Origin: Deltaproteobacteria bacterium HGW-Deltaproteobacteria-15
GTDB lineage: Bacteria > Desulfobacterota > DSM-4660 > Desulfatiglandales > HGW-15
Assembly (NCBI GenBank): GCA_002840535.1
Contig: PHBH01000038.1
Coordinates: forward strand, 65,333 to 97,783
DNA: 32,451 nt
Reading direction: 5' to 3'
This document shows positions 1 to 7,599 of this stretch, one piece after another. Position 1 is the first letter of the stretch, and each line of letters starts with the position of its first letter. The notes beneath the pieces were generated by a model. It had not been told where the DNA came from. It made no database searches and saw only the letters and a program-made list of their open reading frames with translations. Position numbers and translations under genes: made by a program.

Positions 1-801
1 CTCCGGGTCGCAGAAGCCGCGGAGACGCTCGCCCAGACCAATTTTAGAAGATTGAGGGAGCTCCTCGCCAGAAAGATCGTCTCCAAGGCCGAATATGACA
101 ATGCCGAGGCTCAGTGCAAGCAGGCCGCGGCCCAATCCGACAACATCCGTGCGCTGATTGCGAAAAAGAGCATACGCGCCCCTTTTTCAGGCCGCCTGGG
201 CATACGATTGATCGATCTTGGCCAGGTCCTCGATTCAGGAGAGGAGATCGTCTCCCTCCAGTCGCTCGACCCCATTTTCGTGGACTTTCTCCTGCCCCAG
301 CAGGTATTGGGAAGGGTGCGGCCGGGATTGCCCGTTCGAGTGACGACCGATGCTCTCCCCGACGAGATAATCGAAGGAGAAATCTCCGCCATCAATCCAC
401 AGGTGGACCCGGCCACACGCAATATCCGGATCCAGGCAACAGCGGCAAACACTCAGGAACACCTCCGTCCCGGGATGTTCGTGAACGTGGGCGTAGTGCT
501 CCCGGTGCGGAATGAAGTGGTTGCCATTCCTGCGACGTCCGTTCTGTATGCCCCTTACAGCGACTCGGTTTTCATCCTTGAAGAAAAGTTTCAGGAGGGC
601 CGCCGTGTGCAGGCCTTGCGGCAGCAGTTCGTTCGGCTGGGAGAAAAGAGGGGCGACTTCGTCTCCGTGGCCTCCGGGGTGAATGAAGGAGACGTCGTGG
701 TAAGCACCGGGGTATTCAAGCTGCGCAACGGCCAGGAAGTGGTCGTGGACAATACCCTGGCGCCGGAGTTTCATCTCGCCCCCAAGGTGGCAAACGACTA
801 G
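1..801 (+). CDS. RND efflux periplasmic adaptor subunit (MFP/HlyD family), 5' truncated
   Basis: The reading frame is open from base 1 without a credible start, so the N-terminus lies upstream of the window. The visible part begins in the alpha-helical hairpin (LARKIVSKAEYDNAEAQ), returns through the second lipoyl half (IRAPFSGRLGIRLIDLGQ), then a beta-barrel domain (SLDPIFVDFLLPQQ) and a membrane-proximal domain ending near VFKLRNGQEVVVDN. This order is typical of AcrA/MexA-type adaptors, which link an inner-membrane RND pump to an outer-membrane channel in the periplasm. The RND pump gene follows 186 bases later on the same strand, which supports the pairing. No outer-membrane factor gene is seen. 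The substrate cannot be told from the sequence. Confidence 0.93.
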   Translation, partial: LRVAEAAETLAQTNFRRLRELLARKIVSKAEYDNAEAQCKQAAAQSDNIRALIAKKSIRAPFSGRLGIRLIDLGQVLDSGEEIVSLQSLDPIFVDFLLPQQVLGRVRPGLPVRVTTDALPDEIIEGEISAINPQVDPATRNIRIQATAANTQEHLRPGMFVNVGVVLPVRNEVVAIPATSVLYAPYSDSVFILEEKFQEGRRVQALRQQFVRLGEKRGDFVSVASGVNEGDVVVSTGVFKLRNGQEVVVDNTLAPEFHLAPKVAND

Positions 802-802
802 T

Positions 803-968
803 CTCTCGCCCGCTTGTCCCGCCTTTGGCGGGGCTTCGCTAGAGACCGCAGAGTCACAGGGAGGAACGTCACTTGTCCTGTTTTTAAACAAAAAACAGGA
901 CAACCTTCAGCTCCTCTGAAGCACGATCAATTTGCTTTCACTCTCTGTGTGCTCTGTGAGAGAAAACT
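803..968 (+). repeat. Dispersed repeat, copy A (TCTCTCGC...GTGAGAGAAA ends)
   Basis: The gap between the adaptor and pump genes begins TCTCTCGCCCGCTTGTCCCG, runs through a CCCGCC-TTT-GGCGGG hairpin (818-832) and GCAGAGTCACAGGG, and ends CTCTGTGAGAGAAA. The same order of blocks is found on the opposite strand at 28064-28162. The ends are inverted with respect to each other (TCTCTCGC against GTGAGAGA). Copy A is longer because it has extra sequence in its middle, including a 13-bp perfect hairpin. It looks like a non-coding, MITE-like or REP-like dispersed element. I know of no name for it. Confidence 0.6.
873..903 (+). other. Perfect 13-bp hairpin between adaptor and pump genes
   Basis: TTGTCCTGTTTTT (873-885) pairs perfectly with AAAAACAGGACAA (891-903) across a five-base loop. 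It sits inside repeat copy A. The stem ends in A/T tracts, but no clear T-run follows it on the + strand, so it may reduce read-through between the two pump genes or act as an mRNA processing structure. It is not a textbook terminator. Confidence 0.5.
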
Positions 969-987
969 TCAGTGATGCTTGTGTCGT

Positions 988-3900
988 ATGAATAAAAGAT
1001 TTACCGACATCTTTATCCGTCGTCCGGTTCTGGCCCTCGTGGTCAATCTGGTGATCATCATAGCCGGGCTGCAGGCCATTCGCGGCCTCAATGTACGCCA
1101 GTATCCCCGCAGCGAGAACGCGATCGTCACGGTTACCACCGTCTACATCGGCGCCAGCGCCGAACTGGTCCGCGGATTCATCACCACACCGCTCGAGCGC
1201 GCGATTGCAGCCGCCGACGGCATCGACTACATTCAATCACAGAGTGCTCAGAGCCTCTCCACCATCACCGTGCGCCTCGAACTGAATTACGATCCGATCA
1301 AGGCTTTGTCGGAAATCAGTTCCAAGGTGGACCAGGTTCGGGGGGACCTGCCTCCGGAATCCGAAGTTCCGGTGATCAACGTGGAATCGGCGGACAGCCA
1401 GTTCGCCTCCGCCTATCTGAGCTTCACGTCCCATCTTCTCGAACAGAACGAGATTACCGACTACCTGTTTCGCGTCGTTCAGCCCCGCCTCGCAGCCATC
1501 CAGGGCGTGCAGCGCGCGGAAATCCTGGGCTCCAGAACCTTTGCCATGCGCGTCTGGTTGAACCCGAATCGCATGGCTGCCTTCAATATAAGCCCTGTGC
1601 AGGTTCGGCAGGCATTGGCATCCAACAATGTCTTGACCGCGCTCGGACAAACCAAAGGCTCTCTCGTTCAGGTGAACCTGGTCGCGAACACCAACCTGAG
1701 CTCGGCCGAGGAGTTCAGGAACATCGTAATTCGCGAGCAGGCGGGCGCGATTGTGAGGCTTCGGGACATTGCCGAGGTGGAGCTGGGGGCCGAGGATTAT
1801 GAGACAGAGGTGCGATTTTCCGGACAGACAGCCGTTTTCATGGGCATCTGGCCTTTGCCGAACGCCAATTCCCTGGACGTAATCCGCCAGGTGCACACGG
1901 AGATGGAAGCCATCCAAAAGAGGCTGCCCGGCGGCATGCAGGCTCGTGTCGCTTACGACGCAACGCGCTATATCACCAATGCGATCCGGGAGGTGATCAA
2001 AACCCTCAGCGAGACGCTGATCATTGTGATCATAGTCATCTTTCTTTTTCTCGGATCGCTCCGCTCTGCAGCCGTTCCGGTGGTTGCCATTCCCCTTTCC
2101 CTGATTGGGGCGGTATTTCTCATGCAGCTTTTTGGCTTCACCATCAACCTGCTCACGCTGCTGGCCATCGTGCTTTCCGTCGGTCTGGTGGTGGATGATG
2201 CGATCGTGGTCGTGGAAAATGTGGAAAGACGTCTGGGCGAAGGGGAATCCCCGTTGGATGCCGCCCTGAATGGAGCCCGGGAACTGGTAGGCCCGATCAT
2301 CTCCATGACTATTACCCTCGCTGCCGTTTATGCTCCCATCGGTCTTCAGGGAGGCCTCACCGGCTCACTCTTCCGCGAGTTTGCCTTCACCCTGGCCGGC
2401 GCGGTCTTTGTTTCCGGGGTGGTGGCCCTCACCCTTTCGCCCATGATGTCTGCAAGGATTCTGAAACCGGGGCAGAGAGAGAGAGGGTTCTCAGGCAGGA
2501 TTTCGCGCGGATTTCAGCGTACCCGGAACAGGTACGGCCGTTTGCTCGACGCCACCCTCGCATCAAGACCCGCCGTGTACCTGGTGTGGGTATTCGTGAG
2601 CCTGCTCACCATACCCATGTTCATGATGTCGCCTGCGGAGCTTGCCCCAACCGAGGACCAGGGCGTGATATTCGGTATTGTGGAGGCATCTGCAGACTCC
2701 ACTCTCGATCAGACGAGTCTCTATGCCGCGGCAGTGAACAAGGTTTTTCTCGGTTCTCCGGAGACCGAATTCACATTTCAGATTACCTCTCCCGCCTCCG
2801 GCTTCGGAGGAATGGTGGTGAAGCCATGGGACGAGCGGGAACGAACGATTTTCGAGATCCTTCCCGATGTGCAGGAAAAACTCCGGGCCGTGCCGGGCAT
2901 CCGGATCAACCCCATCCTCCCACAGGCCCTGCCCGGCGGCGGGCAGTTCCCGGTCGAGTTCGTCATTGCTTCGATTGCCGAGGAGGAAGAGATCCTGCAA
3001 TTCGCACGACGGATTCAGTTGAAGGCAATTCAAAGCGGGTTCTTTGCATTCCCGCCGATCATCGATGTCAAAATCGATCAGCCTCAATCCGAGATCATAA
3101 TCGATCGCGACAAGGCCGCCTCACTTGGCCTCAATCTGCAACAGGTCGGCGCGGACATGGCCTCGATGGTAGGCGGGAACTATGTCAATCGATTCGACAT
3201 CGCAGGCCGCAGCTACAAGGTCATTCCGCAGATCAGACGCGCGGACCGGCTGAACCCCGAACAGCTCACCTCCATTTATGTAACAGGGCCGGGGGGTGAG
3301 CTGATACCGCTCAGCACCATCGCCACCATAGAGAACAAGACCGTCCCCCGTTCGTTGAACCGGTTTCAGCAGCTCAACGCGGTAAAGATCAGCGGCGTGG
3401 CCGTACGCCCTCTCGATGAAGCGCTGCGGCTTCTGGAAGAGGAAGCGGCTGCGATCCTGCCGGCGGGATATGTTGTCGACTACACCGGAGAGTCGCGCCA
3501 GCTTCGCAGTGAGGGGGGCAAGTTCCTCCCCGCATTCAGCCTGGCCGTGATCCTGATTTTTCTTGTGCTCGCGGCCCAGTTCAACAGCTTCCGGGACCCT
3601 TTCGTCATCCTGGCCGGTTCAGTGCCCCTGGCCATGTTCGGAGCGCTCCTCTTCACTTTCCTGAAAATGCCCGACCCCAATGTCCCTTTTTGGACAAGCG
3701 GTTGGACCACAACGCTCAACATCTTCTCTCAGGTAGGTCTGGTGACCCTCGTCGGGCTGGTGTCCAAGAACGGGATTCTGATGGTTGAATTCGCCAATAG
3801 ACTCCAGGGGCAGGGGATCTCGAAAATCGAGGCCATTCGGAAAGCGGCCCTGACACGACTGCGACCCATTCTCATGACTTCGGTGGCGACCATAGCCGGT

Positions 3901-4068
3901 CATTTTCCTCTGACCCTTGTCACAGGGGCCGGCGCGGAAGCACGAAACTCCATCGGGCTGGTGCTGGTCGGCGGCATGGCCATCGGCACCCTCTTCACGC
4001 TTTTCGTCCTGCCGTCCATTTACATGCTTGTCGCGAAGGACCGTTCGGCCACAGAAGAAAGGGCATGA
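988..4068 (+). CDS. RND efflux pump inner-membrane permease (HAE1/AcrB-like)
   Basis: About 1026 residues, the normal length for hydrophobe/amphiphile RND pumps. The N-terminal motif FIRRPVLALVVN is typical. TM4 carries the proton-relay pair in VGLVVDDAIVVVENVERR, and the relay lysine lies in GLVSKNGILMVEFANR near the C-terminus. Two large periplasmic loops separate the TM1 and TM7 regions. The protein should work as a proton antiporter trimer with the adaptor encoded just upstream. I chose ATG 988 (MNKRFTDIF) over the TTG three codons earlier because family members begin this way. No strong ribosome-binding site is visible, perhaps because repeat copy A fills the gap. The substrate is unknown. 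Confidence 0.95.
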   Translation: MNKRFTDIFIRRPVLALVVNLVIIIAGLQAIRGLNVRQYPRSENAIVTVTTVYIGASAELVRGFITTPLERAIAAADGIDYIQSQSAQSLSTITVRLELNYDPIKALSEISSKVDQVRGDLPPESEVPVINVESADSQFASAYLSFTSHLLEQNEITDYLFRVVQPRLAAIQGVQRAEILGSRTFAMRVWLNPNRMAAFNISPVQVRQALASNNVLTALGQTKGSLVQVNLVANTNLSSAEEFRNIVIREQAGAIVRLRDIAEVELGAEDYETEVRFSGQTAVFMGIWPLPNANSLDVIRQVHTEMEAIQKRLPGGMQARVAYDATRYITNAIREVIKTLSETLIIVIIVIFLFLGSLRSAAVPVVAIPLSLIGAVFLMQLFGFTINLLTLLAIVLSVGLVVDDAIVVVENVERRLGEGESPLDAALNGARELVGPIISMTITLAAVYAPIGLQGGLTGSLFREFAFTLAGAVFVSGVVALTLSPMMSARILKPGQRERGFSGRISRGFQRTRNRYGRLLDATLASRPAVYLVWVFVSLLTIPMFMMSPAELAPTEDQGVIFGIVEASADSTLDQTSLYAAAVNKVFLGSPETEFTFQITSPASGFGGMVVKPWDERERTIFEILPDVQEKLRAVPGIRINPILPQALPGGGQFPVEFVIASIAEEEEILQFARRIQLKAIQSGFFAFPPIIDVKIDQPQSEIIIDRDKAASLGLNLQQVGADMASMVGGNYVNRFDIAGRSYKVIPQIRRADRLNPEQLTSIYVTGPGGELIPLSTIATIENKTVPRSLNRFQQLNAVKISGVAVRPLDEALRLLEEEAAAILPAGYVVDYTGESRQLRSEGGKFLPAFSLAVILIFLVLAAQFNSFRDPFVILAGSVPLAMFGALLFTFLKMPDPNVPFWTSGWTTTLNIFSQVGLVTLVGLVSKNGILMVEFANRLQGQGISKIEAIRKAALTRLRPILMTSVATIAGHFPLTLVTGAGAEARNSIGLVLVGGMAIGTLFTLFVLPSIYMLVAKDRSATEERA

Positions 4069-4102
4069 AGAGTTTTCTCTCGCAGAGCCGCAGAGAGAAG
4101 AT

Positions 4103-4133
4103 TTTTTCAATGCCGGGTGGCGGCATTGAAAAA
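4103..4133 (+). terminator. Terminator-like perfect hairpin after the RND pump gene
   Basis: TTTTTCAATGCC (4103-4114) pairs perfectly with GGCATTGAAAAA (4122-4133) over a seven-base loop, 35 bases after the pump stop codon. The stem is flanked by T-rich and A-rich tracts, as in bidirectional Rho-independent terminators. The + strand lacks a long T-run after the stem, so termination strength is uncertain. Confidence 0.5.
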
Positions 4134-4186
4134 TTACTCAGCCCGCTTACGCGGGGCGCGGCCTCTTCGCTTCAAACGCAGTCTGA

Positions 4187-4253
4187 GCGAGCTCCTGCTC
4201 GCGACCATTTGGCTCCGAAAAGAATCGCAAGCTGTTCGCAAGCAGGAGCTTGC
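4187..4253. repeat. REPIN-like pair of inverted REP hairpins
   Basis: GCGAGC-TCCT-GCTCGC (4187-4202) and GCAAGC-AGGA-GCTTGC (4238-4253) are two 6-bp hairpins whose loops are reverse complements (TCCT and AGGA). They therefore sit in opposite orientation about 35 bases apart. This is the arrangement of REP doublets (REPINs), which are moved by RAYT transposases in other bacteria. No RAYT gene is in the window. Confidence 0.55.
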
Positions 4254-4295
4254 TCCTACAAGAAAACATCTCCTCCACCACGAAGAAGCCGAAGA

Positions 4296-4362
4296 GAACC
4301 GCAGAATGTCCAATGTCCAATATCCAAGGAAGATAAGAAACCGCAGAATGGCGAATGACGAA
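4296..4362 (+). repeat. Short dispersed repeat (GAACCGCAGAATGTCCAATG type), copy 1
   Basis: The block contains GAACCGCAGAATGTCCAATG, then TCCAATATCCAAGGAAG, and a second partial unit starting AACCGCAGAATGGCGAATG at 4340. The reverse complement of 26961-27012 has the same GAACCGCAGAAT start followed by ATCGAATATCCAATGTCGAA. The shared CCGCAGAAT anchor with degenerate TCCAAT/TCGAAT units marks one repeat family. Confidence 0.55.
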
Positions 4363-4652
4363 GTTTGGCAAGTAAATTACATGAAAACCACCATGCAGCA
4401 GAAGACGAGCCTGTGGGTGGTCTTCTCCGGATGGCCGCGTCTTTCGTCGTTTTACGATTACTACAGCCGGGGCGATTCTTCACATCGAGCGGAGCGAAAG
4501 CAGCCCCAAAAAATCCCGTTGACCGGAGCCTCGGGTGGTTGAGACTCCACCATGCGCCTCCCCCGCATCCATACTCCTACGAACCACTTCACCCACTATT
4601 GTCATTTGGAACAATGTTGCATATGATCCATCTCTATGGAGGAAGTTGATAT

Positions 4653-4928
4653 ATGACCGATCTGAACATCCTCAAGACCGATTCCAGAGGAAGGATCACT
4701 CTGCCGGCTCCCTTTCGCAATGAGTCCCTCTTTGAATACACTGTCGAGGGGGACGCCATTACCCTATATCCGGTCCGCACGGTCAGAAAATACCCTGACA
4801 TGGACGGCCTGCCGGAGGAGGACCTCTCCTCGGACTGGTCAGCGAGCGAAGAAGAGGTCAACCGGGACAGGCGGCCTGGGGTATCCGCTTCCACCCCTTC
4901 TGAAGCACTTAAACGGATCAAACGATAA
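4653..4928 (+). CDS. AbrB/SpoVT-like (MazE-type) DNA-binding antitoxin
   Basis: 91 residues. The N-terminus ILKTDSRGRITLPAPFR is the swapped-hairpin AbrB signature, which binds DNA as a dimer. The acidic C-terminal half (LPEEDLSSDW to EALKRIKR) is the type of tail that binds and neutralises a toxin. A good ribosome-binding site (GGAGGAAG, 4638-4645) precedes the ATG. The stop codon overlaps the next ATG as TAATG, the tight coupling typical of toxin-antitoxin operons. The downstream toxin frame is broken, so this may be an orphan antitoxin that still regulates its own promoter. The family call rests on the N-terminal motif only. Confidence 0.75.
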   Translation: MTDLNILKTDSRGRITLPAPFRNESLFEYTVEGDAITLYPVRTVRKYPDMDGLPEEDLSSDWSASEEEVNRDRRPGVSASTPSEALKRIKR

Positions 4929-5246
4929 TGCCTGACCCAAGGCACCTCCATTCGATCTCTTCTTCGAAGCCCTCTTTCTTGAAAGGTACGGCCGTCTCGG
5001 CCGGAAAGAACAAAAAGCCCCGTTGATAAGGCCGTAAAGCTCCTCTCAGCCGACCCGCGGCATCCCTCCCTAAATGTGCACAAGGCCAGGAACGTGAGGG
5101 CCAAGTATCCTTCGGAGGGCGGGAATGCGGTATTTATCGCCTATGTCACCAAAGACCTCCGTTTGACCTTTGAGTATGGGCCGGAGCCGGGCATGATCGC
5201 ATTCCGCAACTGCGGTCGCCATGACCCGACCGAAAGACGGATCTGA
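4928..5246 (+). pseudogene. Toxin-like (RelE/ParE-type) gene with two frameshifts
   Basis: Three frames together give one protein: a short start in frame with ATG 4928, then PFDLFFEALFLERYGRLGRK (about 4948-5007), then DKAVKLLSADPRHPSLNV and GGNAVFIAYVTKDLRLTFEY to the stop at 5244-5246. The last part looks like the beta-sheet core of a RelE/ParE or type II toxin. Each junction needs a one-base correction. The position straight after an AbrB-type antitoxin gene with overlapping stop and start supports a former toxin-antitoxin pair. It is either a dead toxin or the result of two sequencing errors. The exact toxin family is uncertain. Confidence 0.6.
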
Positions 5247-5890
5247 TGAGGCTTCTTCGAGCAGTCTCTCTTCGCCCACTTGCCTGCCGTTATCCAGCGC
5301 TCTTCTAGCCCGCTACCGATATTTTTGACATTCTCAGGAACCTCTCGAGGCGGATGAAAAGGGCCCTGCTCAGCCCCCCCCTATCTTCCCTGACTGGGAT
5401 ACCGTGGAGGTATATGACAAAACAAGGTATTTTTAGGATTGGCAAGTAATCCAAACTCGAGCATCCGCCCACGAGGTCTCAATGATTCTTCTCGTAAGCG
5501 CCACTCTGGAGATGCGCCCCGAAGTTCAGCCTCGATATGCATTCGTCATTCCGCTTTATTCGTCGCTTTGGTTCCGTCAACAGGCAGATTGATAATGAAG
5601 GTCGATCTTTTTCCCTTGGTGCTCGTGGGGGTGATCCGAGCCCAAAGCCATCTCGACCCGCTTGCGCTCGTCGATTTTCAGTTGCAGTTGAGCGATCTGC
5701 CCTTTTAGGTGTCTTCTTTGGTTTGTTTAAAGGGTGCGTTGAGGCACAACCATTAGAAATTTTGAAGCAGCCAACTCACTTTAAATGGCGAAGATAGTCC
5801 ACGTGATCTCATTGCCCGTATGTATGGTCAAGGCTTCTTGAACAATAGATTGATACCGACCACACACCCGGAAGCTATCCCGGTTTTTAC
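5247..5890. other. Apparently decayed sequence without an intact gene
   Basis: No intact gene is supported here. Two short fragments look protein-like but have no start: on the + strand codons ending PDWDTVEVYDKTRYF with a stop at 5434-5436, and on the minus strand about 50 codons containing LKGQIAQLQLKIDERKRVEM (roughly 5595-5730), which resembles a coiled-coil linker. Neither is identifiable. The stretch is best read as gene remnants between the broken toxin and the FadR-type regulator. Confidence 0.4.
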
Positions 5891-5920
5891 TTGACAATGG
5901 AACAAGCTTCGCGCTACAAG
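5891..5920 (+). promoter_or_regulatory. Putative sigma-70 promoter of the FadR-type regulator
   Basis: TTGACA (5891-5896) is a perfect -35 box. An 18-base spacer leads to TACAAG (5915-5920), a partial -10 match. The start codon of the regulator is 60 bases downstream, and an FCD-type operator palindrome lies between them. Confidence 0.5.
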
Positions 5921-5932
5921 TTTAAATTCATA

Positions 5933-5943
5933 TTGTCAGACAA
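5933..5943. promoter_or_regulatory. Putative FadR-type (GntR/FCD) operator TTGTCAGACAA
   Basis: TTGTC-A-GACAA is a perfect 11-bp palindrome and fits the TNGTNNNACNA operator pattern known for the FadR subfamily. It lies about 13 bases after the -10 box and 37 bases before the regulator ATG, so binding would block the regulator's own promoter. I did not find the same pattern in the gap before 6895. Confidence 0.55.
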
Positions 5944-5980
5944 GCGGAGTTTTATTTTGCCTGCACTAGATGAGGGATGA

Positions 5981-6715
5981 ATGAAACCAGATTTCAATAC
6001 CGTTTTCGAACCCGTAAAGAATAAGCGGATGTTCGAAGAGGTATCCGACAAGATCAAACGCCTCATATTTGATGGAACTCTGAAACCAGGACAACATTTG
6101 CCGCCTGAAAATGAGATCGCCCGGCTGTTCAACGTGGGCCGCCAGTCAGTGCGGGAAGCCCTCCGGATTCTGGAGTTATCGGGGTTCATCACCACCAGGG
6201 CAGGGGTAAACGGCGGGCCTATTATAGAAAACACGATAATGAGCAGGATGGCTGATCTCTACCTTGACGCATTCCGCTTCCATCGTATTTCTCTTGATGA
6301 TTTTACGGCCGCCCGAAAGGGGATTGAAATGTCTGTCCTTAACATAGTCCTGGCGACCGCAAGTTCTGCTGATCTCGAAGGCGTGCGAGCAAGCATAAAC
6401 CGAGCAAACGCAAGGCTGAGCGACAATCAATCCGCTTTTGAGGAGAACGTCGATTTTCATCGGCAAATGGCCAAGGCATCGAAGAATCATCTCTTAGTCA
6501 TCACTGTCGAATCCGTTCTTGCCGTGCTGTCTGATTTCCGTACGCGTTTCCCCGCTATACCGGTAGAGAGATCCAGAGTTGTCGTAAAGCTTCACGAAGA
6601 CATCCTTGACGCTGTCATCAACCAAAGAGCAGACGAAGCAAGAAGACTATTAGAACACGATCTGATGCAGGTAAACATTAATCTGGCAGGCGAATGGCCC
6701 GAGGAGACGGTGTAA
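5981..6715 (+). CDS. FadR-subfamily GntR transcriptional regulator (FCD domain)
   Basis: 244 residues. A winged helix-turn-helix at about residues 16-80 contains LPPENEIARLFNVGRQSVRE and the wing ITTRAGVNGGPII. A helical FCD effector domain follows (about 95-235), with the conserved HRQMAKASKNHLL and a late acidic/His stretch (VKLHEDILDAV, EARRLLEHDL). FCD domains usually bind a carboxylic acid with a metal held by Asp/His residues. The ATG has GAGGG just upstream. The gene leads a co-oriented transport and catabolism cluster starting 180 bases later, so it probably represses that cluster and itself until the organic-acid substrate or an intermediate is present. The ligand is unknown. Confidence 0.9.
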   Translation: MKPDFNTVFEPVKNKRMFEEVSDKIKRLIFDGTLKPGQHLPPENEIARLFNVGRQSVREALRILELSGFITTRAGVNGGPIIENTIMSRMADLYLDAFRFHRISLDDFTAARKGIEMSVLNIVLATASSADLEGVRASINRANARLSDNQSAFEENVDFHRQMAKASKNHLLVITVESVLAVLSDFRTRFPAIPVERSRVVVKLHEDILDAVINQRADEARRLLEHDLMQVNINLAGEWPEETV

Positions 6716-6759
6716 GTGCTCGTCTACTCAGAAGTAATGGTCGGGTTGCACGCTTTTCG

Positions 6760-6869
6760 CCACCCCTGATTGTAACCGGTACGGGGCTATTTGCAGCTCT
6801 CGTGAAAAAGCGGGGTCTCGGGGTGCGAGCAGAAAGAGCTTGGTGATCGGCGATAGCCATTAGGGGTGG
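6760..6869 (+). other. Widely spaced inverted repeat in the leader before 6895
   Basis: CCACCCCTGAT (6760-6770) and ATTAGGGGTGG (6859-6869) are inverted with one mismatch in 11 and about 88 bases between them. A second small palindrome, GGTGGTCCACC, sits at 6865-6875, just before the ribosome-binding site. These could be paired protein-binding sites or a leader RNA structure. No clear promoter is visible in the gap. Confidence 0.3.
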
Positions 6870-6894
6870 TCCACCGGAACTGAGAGGAGGAGCA

Positions 6895-7554
6895 ATGTAC
6901 TACGATCCTGAGAAAAACGATCATGGGTTGGCATACAATCCGTTCAAGTCGTGTGTGGTGCCCCGTCCCATAGGATGGATTTCTACCATCAGTGCTGACG
7001 GGGTCTCGAATCTTGCCCCTTATAGCCAGTTCCAGAACCTAAACTACGACCCTGCGTATGTAATGTTATCGGCCGGGCAGAACACCCGAATGGCGCGCAA
7101 GGACACAGTAGTCAATATCGAGCAGACAGGCGAGTTCGTCTACAATATGGCCACCTATGAGTTAAGAGAGGCAGTTAACCTGTCGGCAATGGAGGTCGGG
7201 CCCGAGGTTGACGAGTTCGATCTTGCAGGACTGACGAAGGCGCCCTCCTTACGCGTAAAGCCTTTTCGCGTAGCAGAGTCACCTGTCCAGTTCGAGTGTG
7301 TCCACCATCATACATTGCGTGTACCGGGCCATGGCGTCAAGGGCGCTTTCGATGTCGTCATCGGTCGGGTAGTCCTGATACATATCAAAGACGAAGTGAT
7401 CAGAGCCGACGGACGATTAGACATAAAACGCATACGTCCTCTCGCGCGCCTCGGGTATTACGATTACACGGCAATCGACTCCGTTTTCGAGTTAGTGATC
7501 CCAGGCAGCAATGAGAACCTCCTCTCGGGTCTTAAAGGTGAACGCTGGAGATAG
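6895..7554 (+). CDS. Flavin reductase-like FMN-binding protein
   Basis: 219 residues. The start matches the flavin reductase domain family: SCVVPRPIGWISTISADGVS followed by NLAPYSQFQNLNYDPAYVML, the split-barrel FMN-binding core, and later PVQFECVHHHTLRVP and GRVVLIHI. Such proteins reduce or use FMN with NAD(P)H, or act as the flavin supplier of a two-component oxygenase or reductase. A strong ribosome-binding site (GAGGAGG, 6884-6890) precedes the ATG. It is the first gene of the operon and is followed 45 bases later by an amidohydrolase. No oxygenase partner is visible. The broken old-yellow-enzyme-type gene downstream is the only other flavoprotein here. The exact reaction is unknown. Confidence 0.85.
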   Translation: MYYDPEKNDHGLAYNPFKSCVVPRPIGWISTISADGVSNLAPYSQFQNLNYDPAYVMLSAGQNTRMARKDTVVNIEQTGEFVYNMATYELREAVNLSAMEVGPEVDEFDLAGLTKAPSLRVKPFRVAESPVQFECVHHHTLRVPGHGVKGAFDVVIGRVVLIHIKDEVIRADGRLDIKRIRPLARLGYYDYTAIDSVFELVIPGSNENLLSGLKGERWR

Positions 7555-7599
7555 ACTATTGGTTCAGCACCTCGGAGTCAAAAGAAGAAAGGAGCCCCA

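Larger units (their letters stand above)
4069..4652. other. Repeat-rich intergenic region, no credible gene
   Basis: This 584-base gap holds, in order: a piece resembling the ends of repeat copy A (TTTTCTCTCGCAGAGCCGCAGAG), a perfect hairpin (4103-4133), a doublet of inverted REP-like hairpins (4187-4253), a short-repeat block shared with the thiM/thiL gap (4296-4362), and about 280 bases in which I see nothing. The short open frames on both strands are low-complexity or repeat-derived and have no family signature. Confidence 0.6.

Noticed and set aside
235..903. 222-residue open frame on the minus strand
   Set aside because: It is antisense to the adaptor gene and runs into repeat copy A; no family features.
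4296..4362. CRISPR-like short tandem repeats
   Set aside because: Units are degenerate and short, without regular spacers, and no cas genes are present.
4256..4483. 75-residue open frame on the minus strand
   Set aside because: It is made from the CCGCAGAAT short repeat and flanking sequence; frames like this arise wherever that repeat lies.
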